From a virus, in IMG/VR virus record IMGVR_UViG_3300038629_000162, positions 1-47,894 of that record: DNA of 47,894 bases. One strand, given 5' to 3'. This document shows, piece by piece, positions 5,356 through 11,890 of this stretch (its first letter is position 1; the number at the start of each line of letters is the position of its first letter). The notes below the pieces were generated by a model. That model saw nothing but the letters and a program-made list of their open reading frames with translations, searched no databases and had not been told where the DNA came from. The position numbers were made by a program, and so were the translations under genes.

Positions 5356-5534
5356 GCAGAGCCAAACGCACGTCAAAGAGGCAGCTCAGGCACGACCTTG
5401 TCTTCGCACGGGACGACATCGAAGCCCTCGAACTGAGGCTGCTGATCAGGGACAACTACATCATCGCTCTGGAGCAGATCCTGAGACTCAGGGACGAGCT
5501 GATCGCCATCCTCAGAACAGGGAGTCAAACATGA
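5352..5534 (+). CDS. Small basic helical protein
   Basis: A 60-residue product coupled upstream through ATGA. The N-terminus is strongly basic (SRAKRTSKRQLRHD); the rest is one amphipathic helix with Leu/Ile heptads (IEALELRLLIRDNYIIALEQ), compatible with a short coiled coil. A basic end plus coiled coil could bind nucleic acid, but this is only a possibility. It overlaps the next gene by four bases. Confidence 0.5.
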   Translation: MSRAKRTSKRQLRHDLVFARDDIEALELRLLIRDNYIIALEQILRLRDELIAILRTGSQT

Positions 5535-5884
5535 ACATCAACATTATGGAAGTGATCGGTCTCGCTCTTCTCTGCGTGGTATTCAGCGCATCGTTGGTGG
5601 TTGCGACCTTCACCGTCGTTGAGATCATCCAAGAGTGGTACGCCAAGTGGCGTGCTCCCGACGAGCCGAAGACGACCTACGTCGAGCCACGGATCAACCT
5701 GCGGATCTGCTCCACACATCGTGGCATAGCCGCACGCCAGCAACGCAAGGGCGGCGGCAAGGTCTACTACTGGATGAATTACTGCTCTCGGGGCGCTGAG
5801 GTGGCGTGCCGGATGAAGACCATCAGGATCACAAGGATCGAATTCGATGCCCTGTTCGGAGAGTACACGGAGGTACCACTATGA
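5531..5884 (+). CDS. Membrane-anchored protein with a Cys/basic domain
   Basis: A 117-residue protein. One transmembrane helix (about residues 6-30) is followed by a cytoplasmic-looking, basic domain with three cysteines (ICSTHRG, YCSRGAEVAC) and a conserved-looking REGION of strands. The Cys/His pattern could hold a metal. Start in an ATGA overlap; GTTCG..GGGAGTCAAAC upstream gives a GGGAG site. No family recognised. Confidence 0.5.
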   Translation: MNINIMEVIGLALLCVVFSASLVVATFTVVEIIQEWYAKWRAPDEPKTTYVEPRINLRICSTHRGIAARQQRKGGGKVYYWMNYCSRGAEVACRMKTIRITRIEFDALFGEYTEVPL

Positions 5885-6264
5885 AACCAACCAGCAACAA
5901 CGACGTTCCGAGAGATGGACTGGAGGCGCTGCCCACAGTGTCTGACGCCATGAAGAAGATGGCTGAGGCTATGGATCTGTTCAGCGAGGCGTTCTCCGCA
6001 TTCGTTGATCTCTGGGAAGACTCTCTGGTTGCCCAGAAGATCAGGGCCGCTCGCATACAGATGGAGCTCGCCAACAACACAGAGGTGTCTCGCACGGTGC
6101 TCAACGACGCCATCGAGGTCTGGACGCTGCCTGACGATCCCCTCCGTGAAGAGCTCGAAGCTCTGGACCGACCAATACCCCACATTCTCAGCACCGAGGA
6201 GCTCGATGCCATCGAGGACGAGGACGAGCGTTGGGCCAAGATCGACAGTCAGGACACAATATGA
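5881..6264 (+). CDS. Helical acidic protein, unknown function
   Basis: A 127-residue product from ATG 5881, which overlaps the upstream stop (ATGA) and follows ACGGAGGTACC. The central part is a run of amphipathic helices (MKKMAEAMDLFSEAFSAFVD). The C-terminus is very acidic and ends EELDAIEDEDERWAKID, a segment similar to the end of the product of the gene at 6454 (GEIKAINDEDALWTYID). That shared ending suggests common descent or a shared partner. Confidence 0.55.
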   Translation: MKPTSNNDVPRDGLEALPTVSDAMKKMAEAMDLFSEAFSAFVDLWEDSLVAQKIRAARIQMELANNTEVSRTVLNDAIEVWTLPDDPLREELEALDRPIPHILSTEELDAIEDEDERWAKIDSQDTI

Positions 6265-6419
6265 GGTGCCCGTCCAAGTTCAAGATCGAGGTGGCCGGGA
6301 CGACAACGGTGCTCCCCTTCCAGTGTGACGCTGACACCAAGGGTCACGCTGGTCGGCACTACGGCGTCAAGCACGGGTACTACATCCGCTGGAACACAGA
6401 ACAGGAGACGAGCCGATGA
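6261..6419 (+). CDS. Small Cys/His-containing protein
   Basis: A 52-residue product starting in an ATGA overlap. It carries MRCPS near the start and FQCDADTKGHAGRHYGVKHG in the middle: two cysteines and three histidines, spaced as in a small zinc-binding knuckle. The pattern C...(about 18)...C-D-x(6)-H-x(3)-H recurs in small actinophage proteins, but I cannot name a family. It ends in an ATGA overlap. Confidence 0.5.
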   Translation: MRCPSKFKIEVAGTTTVLPFQCDADTKGHAGRHYGVKHGYYIRWNTEQETSR

Positions 6420-6457
6420 AGTTGGCAACGCAATACCCCGAGCTGGGGATCAAATGA
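6416..6457 (+). CDS. 13-residue coupling peptide (tentative)
   Basis: ATG 6416 overlaps the upstream stop, follows ACAGGAGACGAG and opens a 13-codon frame (MKLATQYPELGIK) whose stop overlaps the next ATG at 6454. It fills an otherwise unexplained 37-base gap and has start-stop overlaps on both sides. It may act only to carry ribosomes to the next gene. Confidence 0.3.
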   Translation: MKLATQYPELGIK

Positions 6458-6714
6458 GTATCTGGATGGAGCTTCCTGCGGACATGACCTTCGCTGACCT
6501 GCCTGATGGCGCCAAGTGGTTGGTCGACCCTCGTGAGCCGGGAGTGCAGGCGGGCGGTCGGTACGTCGTTCCTGTGGAGCCCGCATATATTCACGTACCT
6601 GAGCAGCTCGTGCCGGAGGAAGAGAACGACCCCTACGTGCTGAGCGAGGGAGAGATCAAGGCAATCAACGACGAAGACGCACTTTGGACGTACATAGACG
6701 GGACGGGACCATGA
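6454..6714 (+). CDS. Small acidic protein, unknown function
   Basis: An 86-residue product from ATG 6454 (GAGCTGGGGATCAA upstream). The first half is strand-like and Gly/Pro-rich (ADLPDGAKWLVDPREPG). The second half is acidic and ends GEIKAINDEDALWTYIDG, similar to the end of the product of the gene at 5881. It overlaps the next gene by four bases. No family recognised. Confidence 0.5.
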   Translation: MSIWMELPADMTFADLPDGAKWLVDPREPGVQAGGRYVVPVEPAYIHVPEQLVPEEENDPYVLSEGEIKAINDEDALWTYIDGTGP

Positions 6715-6875
6715 CAGAAGCCGAAGTGGATTACGACACCGTGTACGACGACCTGCTCAACGACGGGTATGAGAGTGACGTGGCTGAGCGGATGGCTGAG
6801 AAGGTCACGAACGCCAAGTTCACGCACGAGCAGTTCCAGCAGATCAGGGAGATCATGGAGGCGTCGTTCACATGA
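6711..6875 (+). CDS. Small acidic helical protein
   Basis: A 54-residue product from ATG 6711, overlapping the upstream stop. It is acidic and helical (YDTVYDDLLNDGYESDVAER and FTHEQFQQIREIM). The LLNDGY.SDVAERMAEKVT stretch resembles a UBA-like three-helix pattern, but the match is too weak to assign. It overlaps the nucleotidase gene by four bases. Confidence 0.5.
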   Translation: MTEAEVDYDTVYDDLLNDGYESDVAERMAEKVTNAKFTHEQFQQIREIMEASFT

Positions 6876-7486
6876 ACCACGACACCATGCCCATCATCAA
6901 CGTGGACGTCGACGGCGTGCTGTACGACTTCACTGGAGCCATGCGTAACGAGGTGGTCGCCCAGATGGGGATCGCCCCTGACTCCCTGCCAACGCCGACC
7001 GAGTGGCGACTCCACAAGGCGTGGCCGCTGACGTGGGCGCAGGTGCACGGCATCATGCATGACGGCATTGCTCAGGGTCGCCTGTTTCGCCGTGGCGAGG
7101 TGATCGACTTCGGTGGAGCTACGCTCGCACTGCGAAACATCATGGCACTGGGCTGGCATGTGCGCCTTGTGACAGCAAAGACGTTTGATGACACCTTCAT
7201 CACTATGCAGGCTCGCAAGAACATGCTCGACTGGGTCTATGAGAATGAGATCCCTCATCACACGATCAGTTTCAGTGACCGTTCCGGCAAACTCTCCTAC
7301 ACGGCTGACGCTGTCATTGATGACAAACCGTCACTGGAGTGGTGCCAGTGGAACGCTGAGAACTTCCTGTTCGATCAATCGTGGAATCAGGACGTGGATG
7401 ACACCGAGTACACAGACAACGGCTCGGAGATCATGAGGGTGAGATCGATCGCTGACGTGTACGAGATCCTGAAGGGCTCACCGTGA
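6872..7486 (+). CDS. HAD-superfamily 5'(3')-nucleotidase-like phosphatase
   Basis: A 204-residue protein of the haloacid dehalogenase superfamily. Motif I is VDVDGVLYDFTGA with nucleophile D12 and general acid/base D14. Motif II is LVTAK (Thr), followed by a conserved Lys. Motif III is AVIDDKP (D150, D151), binding magnesium. Length and motif layout fit the phage and bacterial 5' nucleotidase/deoxyribonucleotidase group, which removes phosphate from nucleoside monophosphates. Together with the kinase-like gene at 7896 it would adjust deoxynucleotide pools during replication. Start in an ATGA overlap. The substrate is inferred. Confidence 0.75.
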   Translation: MNHDTMPIINVDVDGVLYDFTGAMRNEVVAQMGIAPDSLPTPTEWRLHKAWPLTWAQVHGIMHDGIAQGRLFRRGEVIDFGGATLALRNIMALGWHVRLVTAKTFDDTFITMQARKNMLDWVYENEIPHHTISFSDRSGKLSYTADAVIDDKPSLEWCQWNAENFLFDQSWNQDVDDTEYTDNGSEIMRVRSIADVYEILKGSP

Positions 7487-7704
7487 GCAAGAGGAAGAAA
7501 CCGCCGTGCTCCTGTGAAGCAGACTTCACAACTGTTGGAGAGATGGAGGTGCGTGTGGTGCGTGTTTGGGATCGCAAGCTGAAGCGTGCTCGGAACTACA
7601 CGAGAAGGATCGCAGCGAAGAGAATCACACACAGGCTGGGAGACAAGTTCTTATGGCACTGGTCCGACCAGAAGAACCTGAGGAGAGTCACACATGACCA
7701 TTGA
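7483..7704 (+). CDS. Small basic protein with CxC, unknown function
   Basis: A 73-residue product from GTG 7483 overlapping the upstream stop (GTGA), with GAAGG upstream. It is highly basic (SKRKKPP at the start; DRKLKRARNYTRRIAAKRIT in the middle) and has a CSC pair near the N-terminus. Strand-rich middle (EVRVVRVWD). A nucleic-acid-binding role is plausible from charge only. It overlaps the next gene by 11 bases. Confidence 0.5.
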   Translation: MSKRKKPPCSCEADFTTVGEMEVRVVRVWDRKLKRARNYTRRIAAKRITHRLGDKFLWHWSDQKNLRRVTHDH

Positions 7705-7903
7705 GAGGCAACAGGCCGCAGCCATCGTGAAGATCTCACGAGAGCTGGAAGAGATCAAGGACATTCTCAAACAGGCATTCCCGCCCGCCGACACACGTCC
7801 ACTCGCAGAGCGGATGAAAGAGGCCACCGAAGCAATGGTTGGATCTCTGACGCCCGAGTCTCGTGCAATGGTTGAGGCGCAACTGGGTGGCTTCAATGAC
7901 TAG
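7694..7903 (+). CDS. Small helical protein, unknown function
   Basis: A 69-residue product from ATG 7694, with GAGGAGAG upstream. Two helices separated by a Pro-rich turn: IVKISRELEEIKDILKQAF, then RMKEATEAMVGSLTPESRAM. The first helix has coiled-coil spacing. It overlaps the kinase gene by 8 bases. No family recognised. Confidence 0.5.
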   Translation: MTIERQQAAAIVKISRELEEIKDILKQAFPPADTRPLAERMKEATEAMVGSLTPESRAMVEAQLGGFND

Positions 7904-8441
7904 CAAGCTGTACGTCGGGTTCACAGGCAAGGCCGGAGCTGGCAAGGACTACATTGCCGACAAGCTCATCGAGCGACTCATTCCGCATGCCTCCACGGTT
8001 CGAGTGCCGTGGGCGCAGGGCGTCCGTGACGAGATCGAGATCGAGCTCGGGACGGGCTGCATCGAGAGGCTTCACGAGAAACCAACGCCCTATCCCATCC
8101 GCAGGTTGCTGCAATGGTGGGGCACGGACTTCCGGCGACAGCAGGATCCTGACTACTGGGTGAACTGGGGTCTCGGGGTTGCGGAGTCGACACTCTCGAA
8201 CATCGTGTTCTTCACAGACACACGGTTCGAGAACGAGGTGGACGCCATCATACGCAGAGGCGGAATCATCATCAACGTGCAGGCCAGCGAGTGGACTCGT
8301 GTGGACAGGATCGGTGAAGTGCCGAGCCACGCATCAGAGGAGCTCGCCGACCTGCTGCGGTACGACGTTCGGATCGACAACACCATCAGCACGCCCGACA
8401 CAGACGAGGCGTACAGCCTCATACGACGACTCACCGACTAG
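7896..8441 (+). CDS. P-loop nucleotide kinase-like protein (dNMP kinase type)
   Basis: A 181-residue protein from ATG 7896; an in-frame ATG at 7863 has no good site and would deepen the overlap. The Walker A loop is GFTGKAGAGKDYIADKL (G11 to K17), in the GK.G.GKD form typical of phage deoxynucleoside monophosphate kinases and adenylate-kinase-like proteins. WWGTDFRRQQDPDYWV and a VFFTDTRFENEVDAI strand-helix (with D and R) match the body of that group, where the TD.RF..E segment is the Walker B region. Expected reaction: ATP-driven phosphorylation of deoxynucleoside monophosphates. Substrate range is inferred. Confidence 0.7.
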   Translation: MTSKLYVGFTGKAGAGKDYIADKLIERLIPHASTVRVPWAQGVRDEIEIELGTGCIERLHEKPTPYPIRRLLQWWGTDFRRQQDPDYWVNWGLGVAESTLSNIVFFTDTRFENEVDAIIRRGGIIINVQASEWTRVDRIGEVPSHASEELADLLRYDVRIDNTISTPDTDEAYSLIRRLTD

Positions 8442-8456
8442 TACGAGGAGGATGAC

Positions 8457-8816
8457 ATGGATACGAAACCCACCCACCTAGCCACAGCGAACCGCCCCGG
8501 CGAGATCTGGGAGCTGAACGGCAACCGCATCGGAGGTGTCCACTTCCGATATGAGTGTGGAGACACGCCGTGCGTGCTGCACAACCCGACCGACCACTCC
8601 ATGCGTGGCTTCAGCCTGCACTGGAGAGACGATCGAAGCATCTTCGAGAGGGTCTGCGAGCACGGGATCGGACACCCTGACCCAGACCAGTTCGAGTACT
8701 GGAAAGAGAATGAGAAGAGCAACCGTTTCGTAGAAGCTGGCTGGGCCGACGCCATGATGGTTCACGGCTGTGACGGGTGCTGCGTAACCACCAACAAGAG
8801 AGAGGAACGACCATGA
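8457..8816 (+). CDS. Cys/His-rich protein, unknown function
   Basis: A 119-residue product with a strong GAGGAGGA site before ATG 8457. The N-terminal half reads PGEIWELNGNRIGGVHFRYE, and a possible metal site follows with paired Cys and His (ECGDTPCVLH, CEHGIGHPD, HGCDGCC). Six cysteines and several histidines suggest a zinc-binding fold. It overlaps the next gene by four bases. No family recognised. Confidence 0.55.
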   Translation: MDTKPTHLATANRPGEIWELNGNRIGGVHFRYECGDTPCVLHNPTDHSMRGFSLHWRDDRSIFERVCEHGIGHPDPDQFEYWKENEKSNRFVEAGWADAMMVHGCDGCCVTTNKREERP

Positions 8817-8971
8817 TCAACAAGTGCGGCTGGTGCGGACGTAGGATCTACCCTTGGTCCCAGAGCATCGTCCAGACAATGTACGGCAAGAGGCACATAA
8901 CGTGCCACATCGCAAAGAACCTGAGTGTGCACAAGACGGCACAACTCTCGAACAGACTGGAGACAACATGA
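8813..8971 (+). CDS. Small zinc-finger protein
   Basis: A 52-residue product from ATG 8813 (AGAGAGGAACGACC upstream), overlapping the prior stop. It has CGWCGRRIYPW near the start and KRHITCH in the middle, giving a CxxC...HxxxCH pattern of a treble-clef-like zinc finger, then a basic Ser/Leu tail. Likely nucleic-acid or protein binding. It overlaps the next gene by four bases. Confidence 0.55.
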   Translation: MINKCGWCGRRIYPWSQSIVQTMYGKRHITCHIAKNLSVHKTAQLSNRLETT

Positions 8972-9228
8972 GTCAAGGTGGAGCCCGAGCAGGGCAGGAC
9001 GCAAGGAAGCTGATCGCCAACGCACAGGAGCAGAGGCTCCAGTTGGCGATGAACGACGTACAGATCAAGCTGGAGTGCCACCAGCGAGCAGTGTCGTCAA
9101 CGACGCTGTTCGAGCGGATCGGCGAGACGGAGCGCACGACGCCCGCTGCCACGGAGATCCAGCTCGCCTACGCCAAAGCGATCTACGACTGGGTGACGAC
9201 ATCGCTCGTTATCGAGCCGGGAGAATGA
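8968..9228 (+). CDS. Small helical protein, unknown function
   Basis: An 86-residue product from ATG 8968 (GGAGACAAC upstream). Nearly all helix: ARKLIANAQEQRLQLAMNDV, a central Cys/His (LECHQR), and a final helix (EIQLAYAKAIYDWVT). It overlaps the next gene by four bases. No family recognised. Confidence 0.5.
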   Translation: MSQGGARAGQDARKLIANAQEQRLQLAMNDVQIKLECHQRAVSSTTLFERIGETERTTPAATEIQLAYAKAIYDWVTTSLVIEPGE

Positions 9229-9419
9229 GACCAGACAGGGTCGAGTACCTGATCCTGTTCGCAGGTGATGCGGAGCCTCAGGTCAAGACCGACACGAGAT
9301 CGGCCGCAGAGATGTGGGCCAGAGCCTACATCTCTCGGACTGGGCACGAGGTTCGACTTATCCGCAGGACGTGGTCAAAGGTCGACACGCCGATCGAGAT
9401 CAGGGAGGAACAAATATGA
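9225..9419 (+). CDS. Small alpha/beta protein, unknown function
   Basis: A 64-residue product from ATG 9225 in an ATGA overlap, with GGGAGA upstream. The order strand (VEYLILFAG), helix (SAAEMWARAYISR), strand (HEVRLIRRTW) and strand suggests a compact alpha/beta fold. It overlaps the next gene by four bases. No family recognised. Confidence 0.5.
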   Translation: MRPDRVEYLILFAGDAEPQVKTDTRSAAEMWARAYISRTGHEVRLIRRTWSKVDTPIEIREEQI

Positions 9420-9739
9420 CCGCAAAGAACCAGACAGTGGAAGTAGTTACGTCGACCGAGTCTGAGGACAGTCAACTCACCCAGTCCATGAAGTTGTCGT
9501 GGTTCACGATGCTCGTGGCGAACGTGTCCGTGAAGAACTTCCCTGACGTGGAGACACCTCTGGTAGCTGACATCGTCTCGGCGTTTCTGGACGAGCTCAG
9601 GGCCAACAGCGGTAAGTTGGTGAAGGGCGGTTTGCTCGCTGACTACGGAATCGATCTGAGGGACCTGAACAACTTACTTCGGTTCCTCGGTGAGGACAGG
9701 GTCAAGGTCGAGGGCGTTGTGCTAAGGTCATCGACATGA
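9416..9739 (+). CDS. Helical protein, unknown function
   Basis: A 107-residue product from ATG 9416 (AGGGAGGAACAAAT upstream). After a polar N-terminus come helices (TQSMKLSWFTMLVANVSVKN, LVADIVSAFLDELRA) and a final segment, YGIDLRDLNNLLRFLGEDRV, that resembles a helix-turn-helix end. A DNA-related role is possible but not supported by a recognised family. It overlaps the next gene by four bases. Confidence 0.5.
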   Translation: MTAKNQTVEVVTSTESEDSQLTQSMKLSWFTMLVANVSVKNFPDVETPLVADIVSAFLDELRANSGKLVKGGLLADYGIDLRDLNNLLRFLGEDRVKVEGVVLRSST

Positions 9740-9879
9740 ATATCGTAATCGGAGTCCTCATGGGAACCGCCGCCTACTTCATTGCTACGTTGTACACCAT
9801 GCGGTACTACCTCGGCCCAATGCTGAAGGCAAGCAGGGAGCAGTACGAGCTCGTGGACGGGGAGACAGATGAGTACTGA
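9736..9879 (+). CDS. 47-residue single-pass membrane protein
   Basis: ATG 9736 overlaps the upstream stop. One N-terminal transmembrane helix (IVIGVLMGTAAYFIATLYTM) is followed by a short acidic tail (REQYELVDGETDEY). It overlaps the next gene by 11 bases and provides its GGGGAGACAG ribosome-binding site. Role unknown. Confidence 0.55.
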   Translation: MNIVIGVLMGTAAYFIATLYTMRYYLGPMLKASREQYELVDGETDEY

Positions 9880-10195
9880 GCACCAGCACCATATGCGGCC
9901 ATCTCGTGTGGTCATCGAGACTCGTGGTGAGGACGACATCGAGTGGTCAACCGAAGACGGTCTGCGTGGCATAAACGTGGCCCCCTTCGGAGTGGTTGGG
10001 GAGTTCGAGGGGAAGGAGATCACGCAGCAAATGGTGAGCTGGTACGAGATCTCCAAGTTCACGATCTTCGATCTTGACTTCCGACAACCAGAAGAAAAAC
10101 CACCAGTTCAGATGTGCATCGAATGCAAGGGCACCGGCCTGACCAATGGTGGAGAAACCCGTTGTGAAGCGTGCGACGGGTATGGGCACGTCTGA
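9869..10195 (+). CDS. Protein with DnaJ-like half zinc domain
   Basis: A 108-residue product from ATG 9869. The N-terminal two thirds are strand-rich (RVVIETRGEDDIEWS; SWYEISKFTIFDLDF). The C-terminus has two CxxCxGxG repeats, CIECKGTGL and CEACDGYGHV, equal to half of the DnaJ cysteine-rich zinc domain; phage proteins often carry this half-domain as a zinc knuckle. There is no J domain, so it is not a chaperone of the DnaJ type. It overlaps the WhiB gene by 14 bases. Confidence 0.6.
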   Translation: MSTEHQHHMRPSRVVIETRGEDDIEWSTEDGLRGINVAPFGVVGEFEGKEITQQMVSWYEISKFTIFDLDFRQPEEKPPVQMCIECKGTGLTNGGETRCEACDGYGHV

Positions 10196-10457
10196 CCGTG
10201 AGTGGGTCGACAGGAGTGCCTGCCTCCAGTCGTACGACGAGCGGTTCTTCCCCTCTCGTGGAGACTCGAACAAAGAGGCTAAGGCGATCTGTTTCGACCA
10301 GTGTCCAGTCCGAGAGGAATGTCTCGAACACGCCCTTACGAAACCGGAGCGGTTCGGGATCTGGGGAGGCACCTCGGAGCGTGAGCGTCAGGAGATTCGC
10401 CGCAGACGAAACGTCGAGGCGAGATTGGAGATGAGCCGTGGCAAAGAAAAGACGTAG
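10182..10457 (+). CDS. WhiB-family iron-sulfur transcription factor
   Basis: A 91-residue protein. The four cluster cysteines are C14, C37, C41 and C47 in the standard order (C, then CFDQCPVREEC), followed by the family turn GIWGGT (59-64) and a basic C-terminus (RRRRN) for DNA contact. WhiB proteins hold a [4Fe-4S] cluster and bind the host sigma factor; the family is limited to Actinomycetota and their phages, so this fixes the host group. Start chosen at ATG 10182; an in-frame ATG at 10146 would overlap the previous gene more. Phage WhiB proteins can alter host transcription or block expression of the host's own WhiB; which applies here is not known. Confidence 0.9.
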   Translation: MGTSDREWVDRSACLQSYDERFFPSRGDSNKEAKAICFDQCPVREECLEHALTKPERFGIWGGTSERERQEIRRRRNVEARLEMSRGKEKT

Positions 10458-10524
10458 AGGCATCAGATCTCAGTCGAGACTGAAGCGACGAGTAGGTGCA
10501 GGTCGCAGGAAGAAGAAGAAGTAG
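10438..10524 (+). CDS. 28-residue highly basic peptide
   Basis: GTG 10438, overlapping the WhiB gene by 20 bases with GGAGATGAG upstream, opens a frame for MAKKRRRGIRSQSRLKRRVG and a GRRKKKK end. About half the residues are Arg or Lys and none are acidic. This composition suits binding to RNA or DNA, as in small ribosomal or protamine-like proteins. It could also be a chance frame, but start, site and gene spacing are all suitable. Confidence 0.45.
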   Translation: MAKKRRRGIRSQSRLKRRVGAGRRKKKK

Positions 10525-10546
10525 GCTGGGTGGCAGGAGGTGCAGT

Positions 10547-10777
10547 ATGACGTACCTTGAGCACACCATTGAGATGGTCAATGCGTTCGAGGACTCCTGC
10601 CTCTGTCGGGAGATCGAGCAGGCAGAGATCGATCGGATGCGAAACAATGAGCCTTTGATGAGGCCAGCCAGCAGGTTCGCTTACTACCAGATGAGGCTGA
10701 TGGTCTCGATAGCTGAATCCCTGCAGATGATATCTGGCGAGGTGAAGAAGAAGAAGAAGAAGAAAGGGCTCCCGTGA
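10547..10777 (+). CDS. Helical protein with poly-Lys tail, last gene of the long operon
   Basis: A 76-residue product from ATG 10547 with an excellent AGGAGGTG site. Helical throughout (YLEHTIEMVNAFEDSCLCRE; YYQMRLMVSIAESLQMISG), with a CLC pair, and ends in seven lysines plus GLP. The stop codon lies inside the terminator loop at 10765-10787. No family recognised. Confidence 0.6.
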   Translation: MTYLEHTIEMVNAFEDSCLCREIEQAEIDRMRNNEPLMRPASRFAYYQMRLMVSIAESLQMISGEVKKKKKKKGLP

Positions 10778-10787
10778 TGGGAGCCCT
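10765..10787. terminator. Terminator of the 4200-10777 operon
   Basis: A perfect 9-bp stem, AGGGCTCCC / GGGAGCCCT, with a 5-base loop GTGAT, followed by CTCTCTAGTT. It overlaps the last codons of the forward gene and faces the reverse gene that ends at 10795, so it probably acts in both directions. Confidence 0.7.
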
Positions 10788-10794
10788 CTCTAGT

Positions 10795-10893
10795 TCATGA
10801 GCAGCCGGTGGTCTCTCCGCAGGTGAGGCAGATCATGCAGGTACCAGCGGGCTGCAGGTGAGTGTTGCCGCAGTTGGCGCACTTCTCAGGCAT
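10795..10893 (-). CDS. Stand-alone zinc ribbon resembling the class II RNR C-terminus
   Basis: A 32-residue reverse-strand protein. The start at 10893 is preferred over a longer frame from 10998 because AAAGGAAC precedes it at proper spacing. It has CANCGNTHLQ, then GTCMICLTCGETTGCS: CxxC and CxxCxxC-type pairs in the order seen at the C-terminal end of B12-dependent (class II) ribonucleotide reductases. Here the catalytic part is missing. It may be a leftover tail, a free electron-transfer module, or simply a small zinc ribbon. The remark about the reductase comes from family memory and was not searched. Confidence 0.5.
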   Translation of the reverse strand: MPEKCANCGNTHLQPAGTCMICLTCGETTGCS

Positions 10894-10972
10894 TTGCCAG
10901 TTCCTTTGCTCGGCCCACCAGCTTAGCCGAAAACGGGACCCAAAGAAACTTTGCAACTGTTGGATAAATCGC

Positions 10973-11001
10973 TTGACTTGTGATACGTCTACCCCCATAA
11001 T
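10973..11001 (+). promoter_or_regulatory. Promoter giving a leaderless transcript
   Basis: -35 TTGACT (10973-10978), a 17-base spacer and -10 CATAAT (10996-11001). The ATG at 11008 begins 6 bases after the -10 box, at the expected transcription start, and has no ribosome-binding site, so the first gene would be translated from a leaderless mRNA. Confidence 0.7.
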
Positions 11002-11007
11002 GAAACC

Positions 11008-11124
11008 ATGCTCACAGCCACACTCATCATCCTGATCACAATCGCAGCAATCGCAGCGACCCTTCAGGACGTAATCAGCTACCTCGGTGAGGCCCTCACC
11101 GACTCGATCAAGGAGATCAAATGA
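11008..11124 (+). CDS. 38-residue single-pass membrane protein (leaderless)
   Basis: The first gene of a three-gene operon. An N-terminal hydrophobic helix (MLTATLIILITIAAIAATL) is followed by an amphipathic tail (ISYLGEALTDSIKEIK). Its ATG coincides with the predicted transcription start. The stop overlaps the next ATG (ATGA), and GGAGATCAA inside its end serves the next gene. Role unknown. Confidence 0.6.
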   Translation: MLTATLIILITIAAIAATLQDVISYLGEALTDSIKEIK

Positions 11125-11468
11125 CCCACACGTTCATCAAGACCACCTACTCACGCATGGACTCAACCAAGACCCTGATTCGCAGAACAGACAATTGGGC
11201 ACACGCCCAGAAGCTCGCCAACTTCCTCGGACGTAAGGGCTGGGTTCTCAAGGACATGGTCACGACTGATCACGCTGCAACCGTCAGGTACGTTGGAAAG
11301 ACGTTCTTCGAGGAAGGTGCTGGACTCGGCGCAAAGAACGGCTGGGTGTTCGACTGCAACTGCGGAGATGGCGACAGCACCGGATACAAGGCCGACATCG
11401 TGAAGATCGCCAAGCGTCACACGCTCAACCTGACGATCAACAACAAGAATGGGACGGTGACCAAATGA
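11121..11468 (+). CDS. Alpha/beta protein, unknown function
   Basis: A 115-residue product from ATG 11121 in an ATGA overlap, with AAGGAGATC upstream. It contains a helix (DNWAHAQKLANFLGRKG), strands (WVLKDMVTT, AATVRYVG) and a Cys-containing turn (WVFDCNCGDGD), then KADIVKIAKRHTLNLTI. The fold order suggests a small single-domain protein. No family recognised. Confidence 0.55.
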   Translation: MTHTFIKTTYSRMDSTKTLIRRTDNWAHAQKLANFLGRKGWVLKDMVTTDHAATVRYVGKTFFEEGAGLGAKNGWVFDCNCGDGDSTGYKADIVKIAKRHTLNLTINNKNGTVTK

Positions 11469-11878
11469 CCAGCACCGTCACCATCTACCACGGCTACGAG
11501 GCAGACGGACGCATGGTCTTCCCGCTGGACACCTCAGCTCTCCCCGAGCTCCTCGTTGAGAAGTACTCCTACCACACGGACGACCGCACGAGCCTCGATG
11601 ACATCTATCGGGACAACAACGCTGTCGACGGCTCCGAATGGAACGTCCAGTTCGAGGCTCGCTCGCTGAGCATCGGTGACATCATCGGGTTCCGCACCAG
11701 CATCAAGGACGGCTCAGTGTGGCGCACTCCAGAGATCTACACGGTGGTCGACAGCTTCGGCTTCACCCCGGTCTCAGCGGATCGATTCGACAGCATCACG
11801 AAGACCACAGAAGAGGACATCAAGGATCGTCGGTTCGAGCTCAACCGCAGGTACGCAGAAAGGGAGTATCACGGCTAG
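11465..11878 (+). CDS. Beta-rich protein resembling small phage YodL-type proteins
   Basis: A 137-residue product from ATG 11465, overlapping the upstream stop. A beta-rich start (TVTIYHGYEADGRMVFPLD) and two phrases typical of small phage regulatory-region proteins stand out: LDDIYRDNNAVDG and RSLSIGDII..R. The RS[LM]SVGD motif recurs in conserved actinophage proteins, including the YodL/DUF3846 neighbourhood; exact membership is not certain. It is the last gene before the dyad and promoter at 11891. Molecular function is unknown. Confidence 0.5.
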   Translation: MTSTVTIYHGYEADGRMVFPLDTSALPELLVEKYSYHTDDRTSLDDIYRDNNAVDGSEWNVQFEARSLSIGDIIGFRTSIKDGSVWRTPEIYTVVDSFGFTPVSADRFDSITKTTEEDIKDRRFELNRRYAEREYHG

Positions 11879-11890
11879 AAAGAAATCTGC

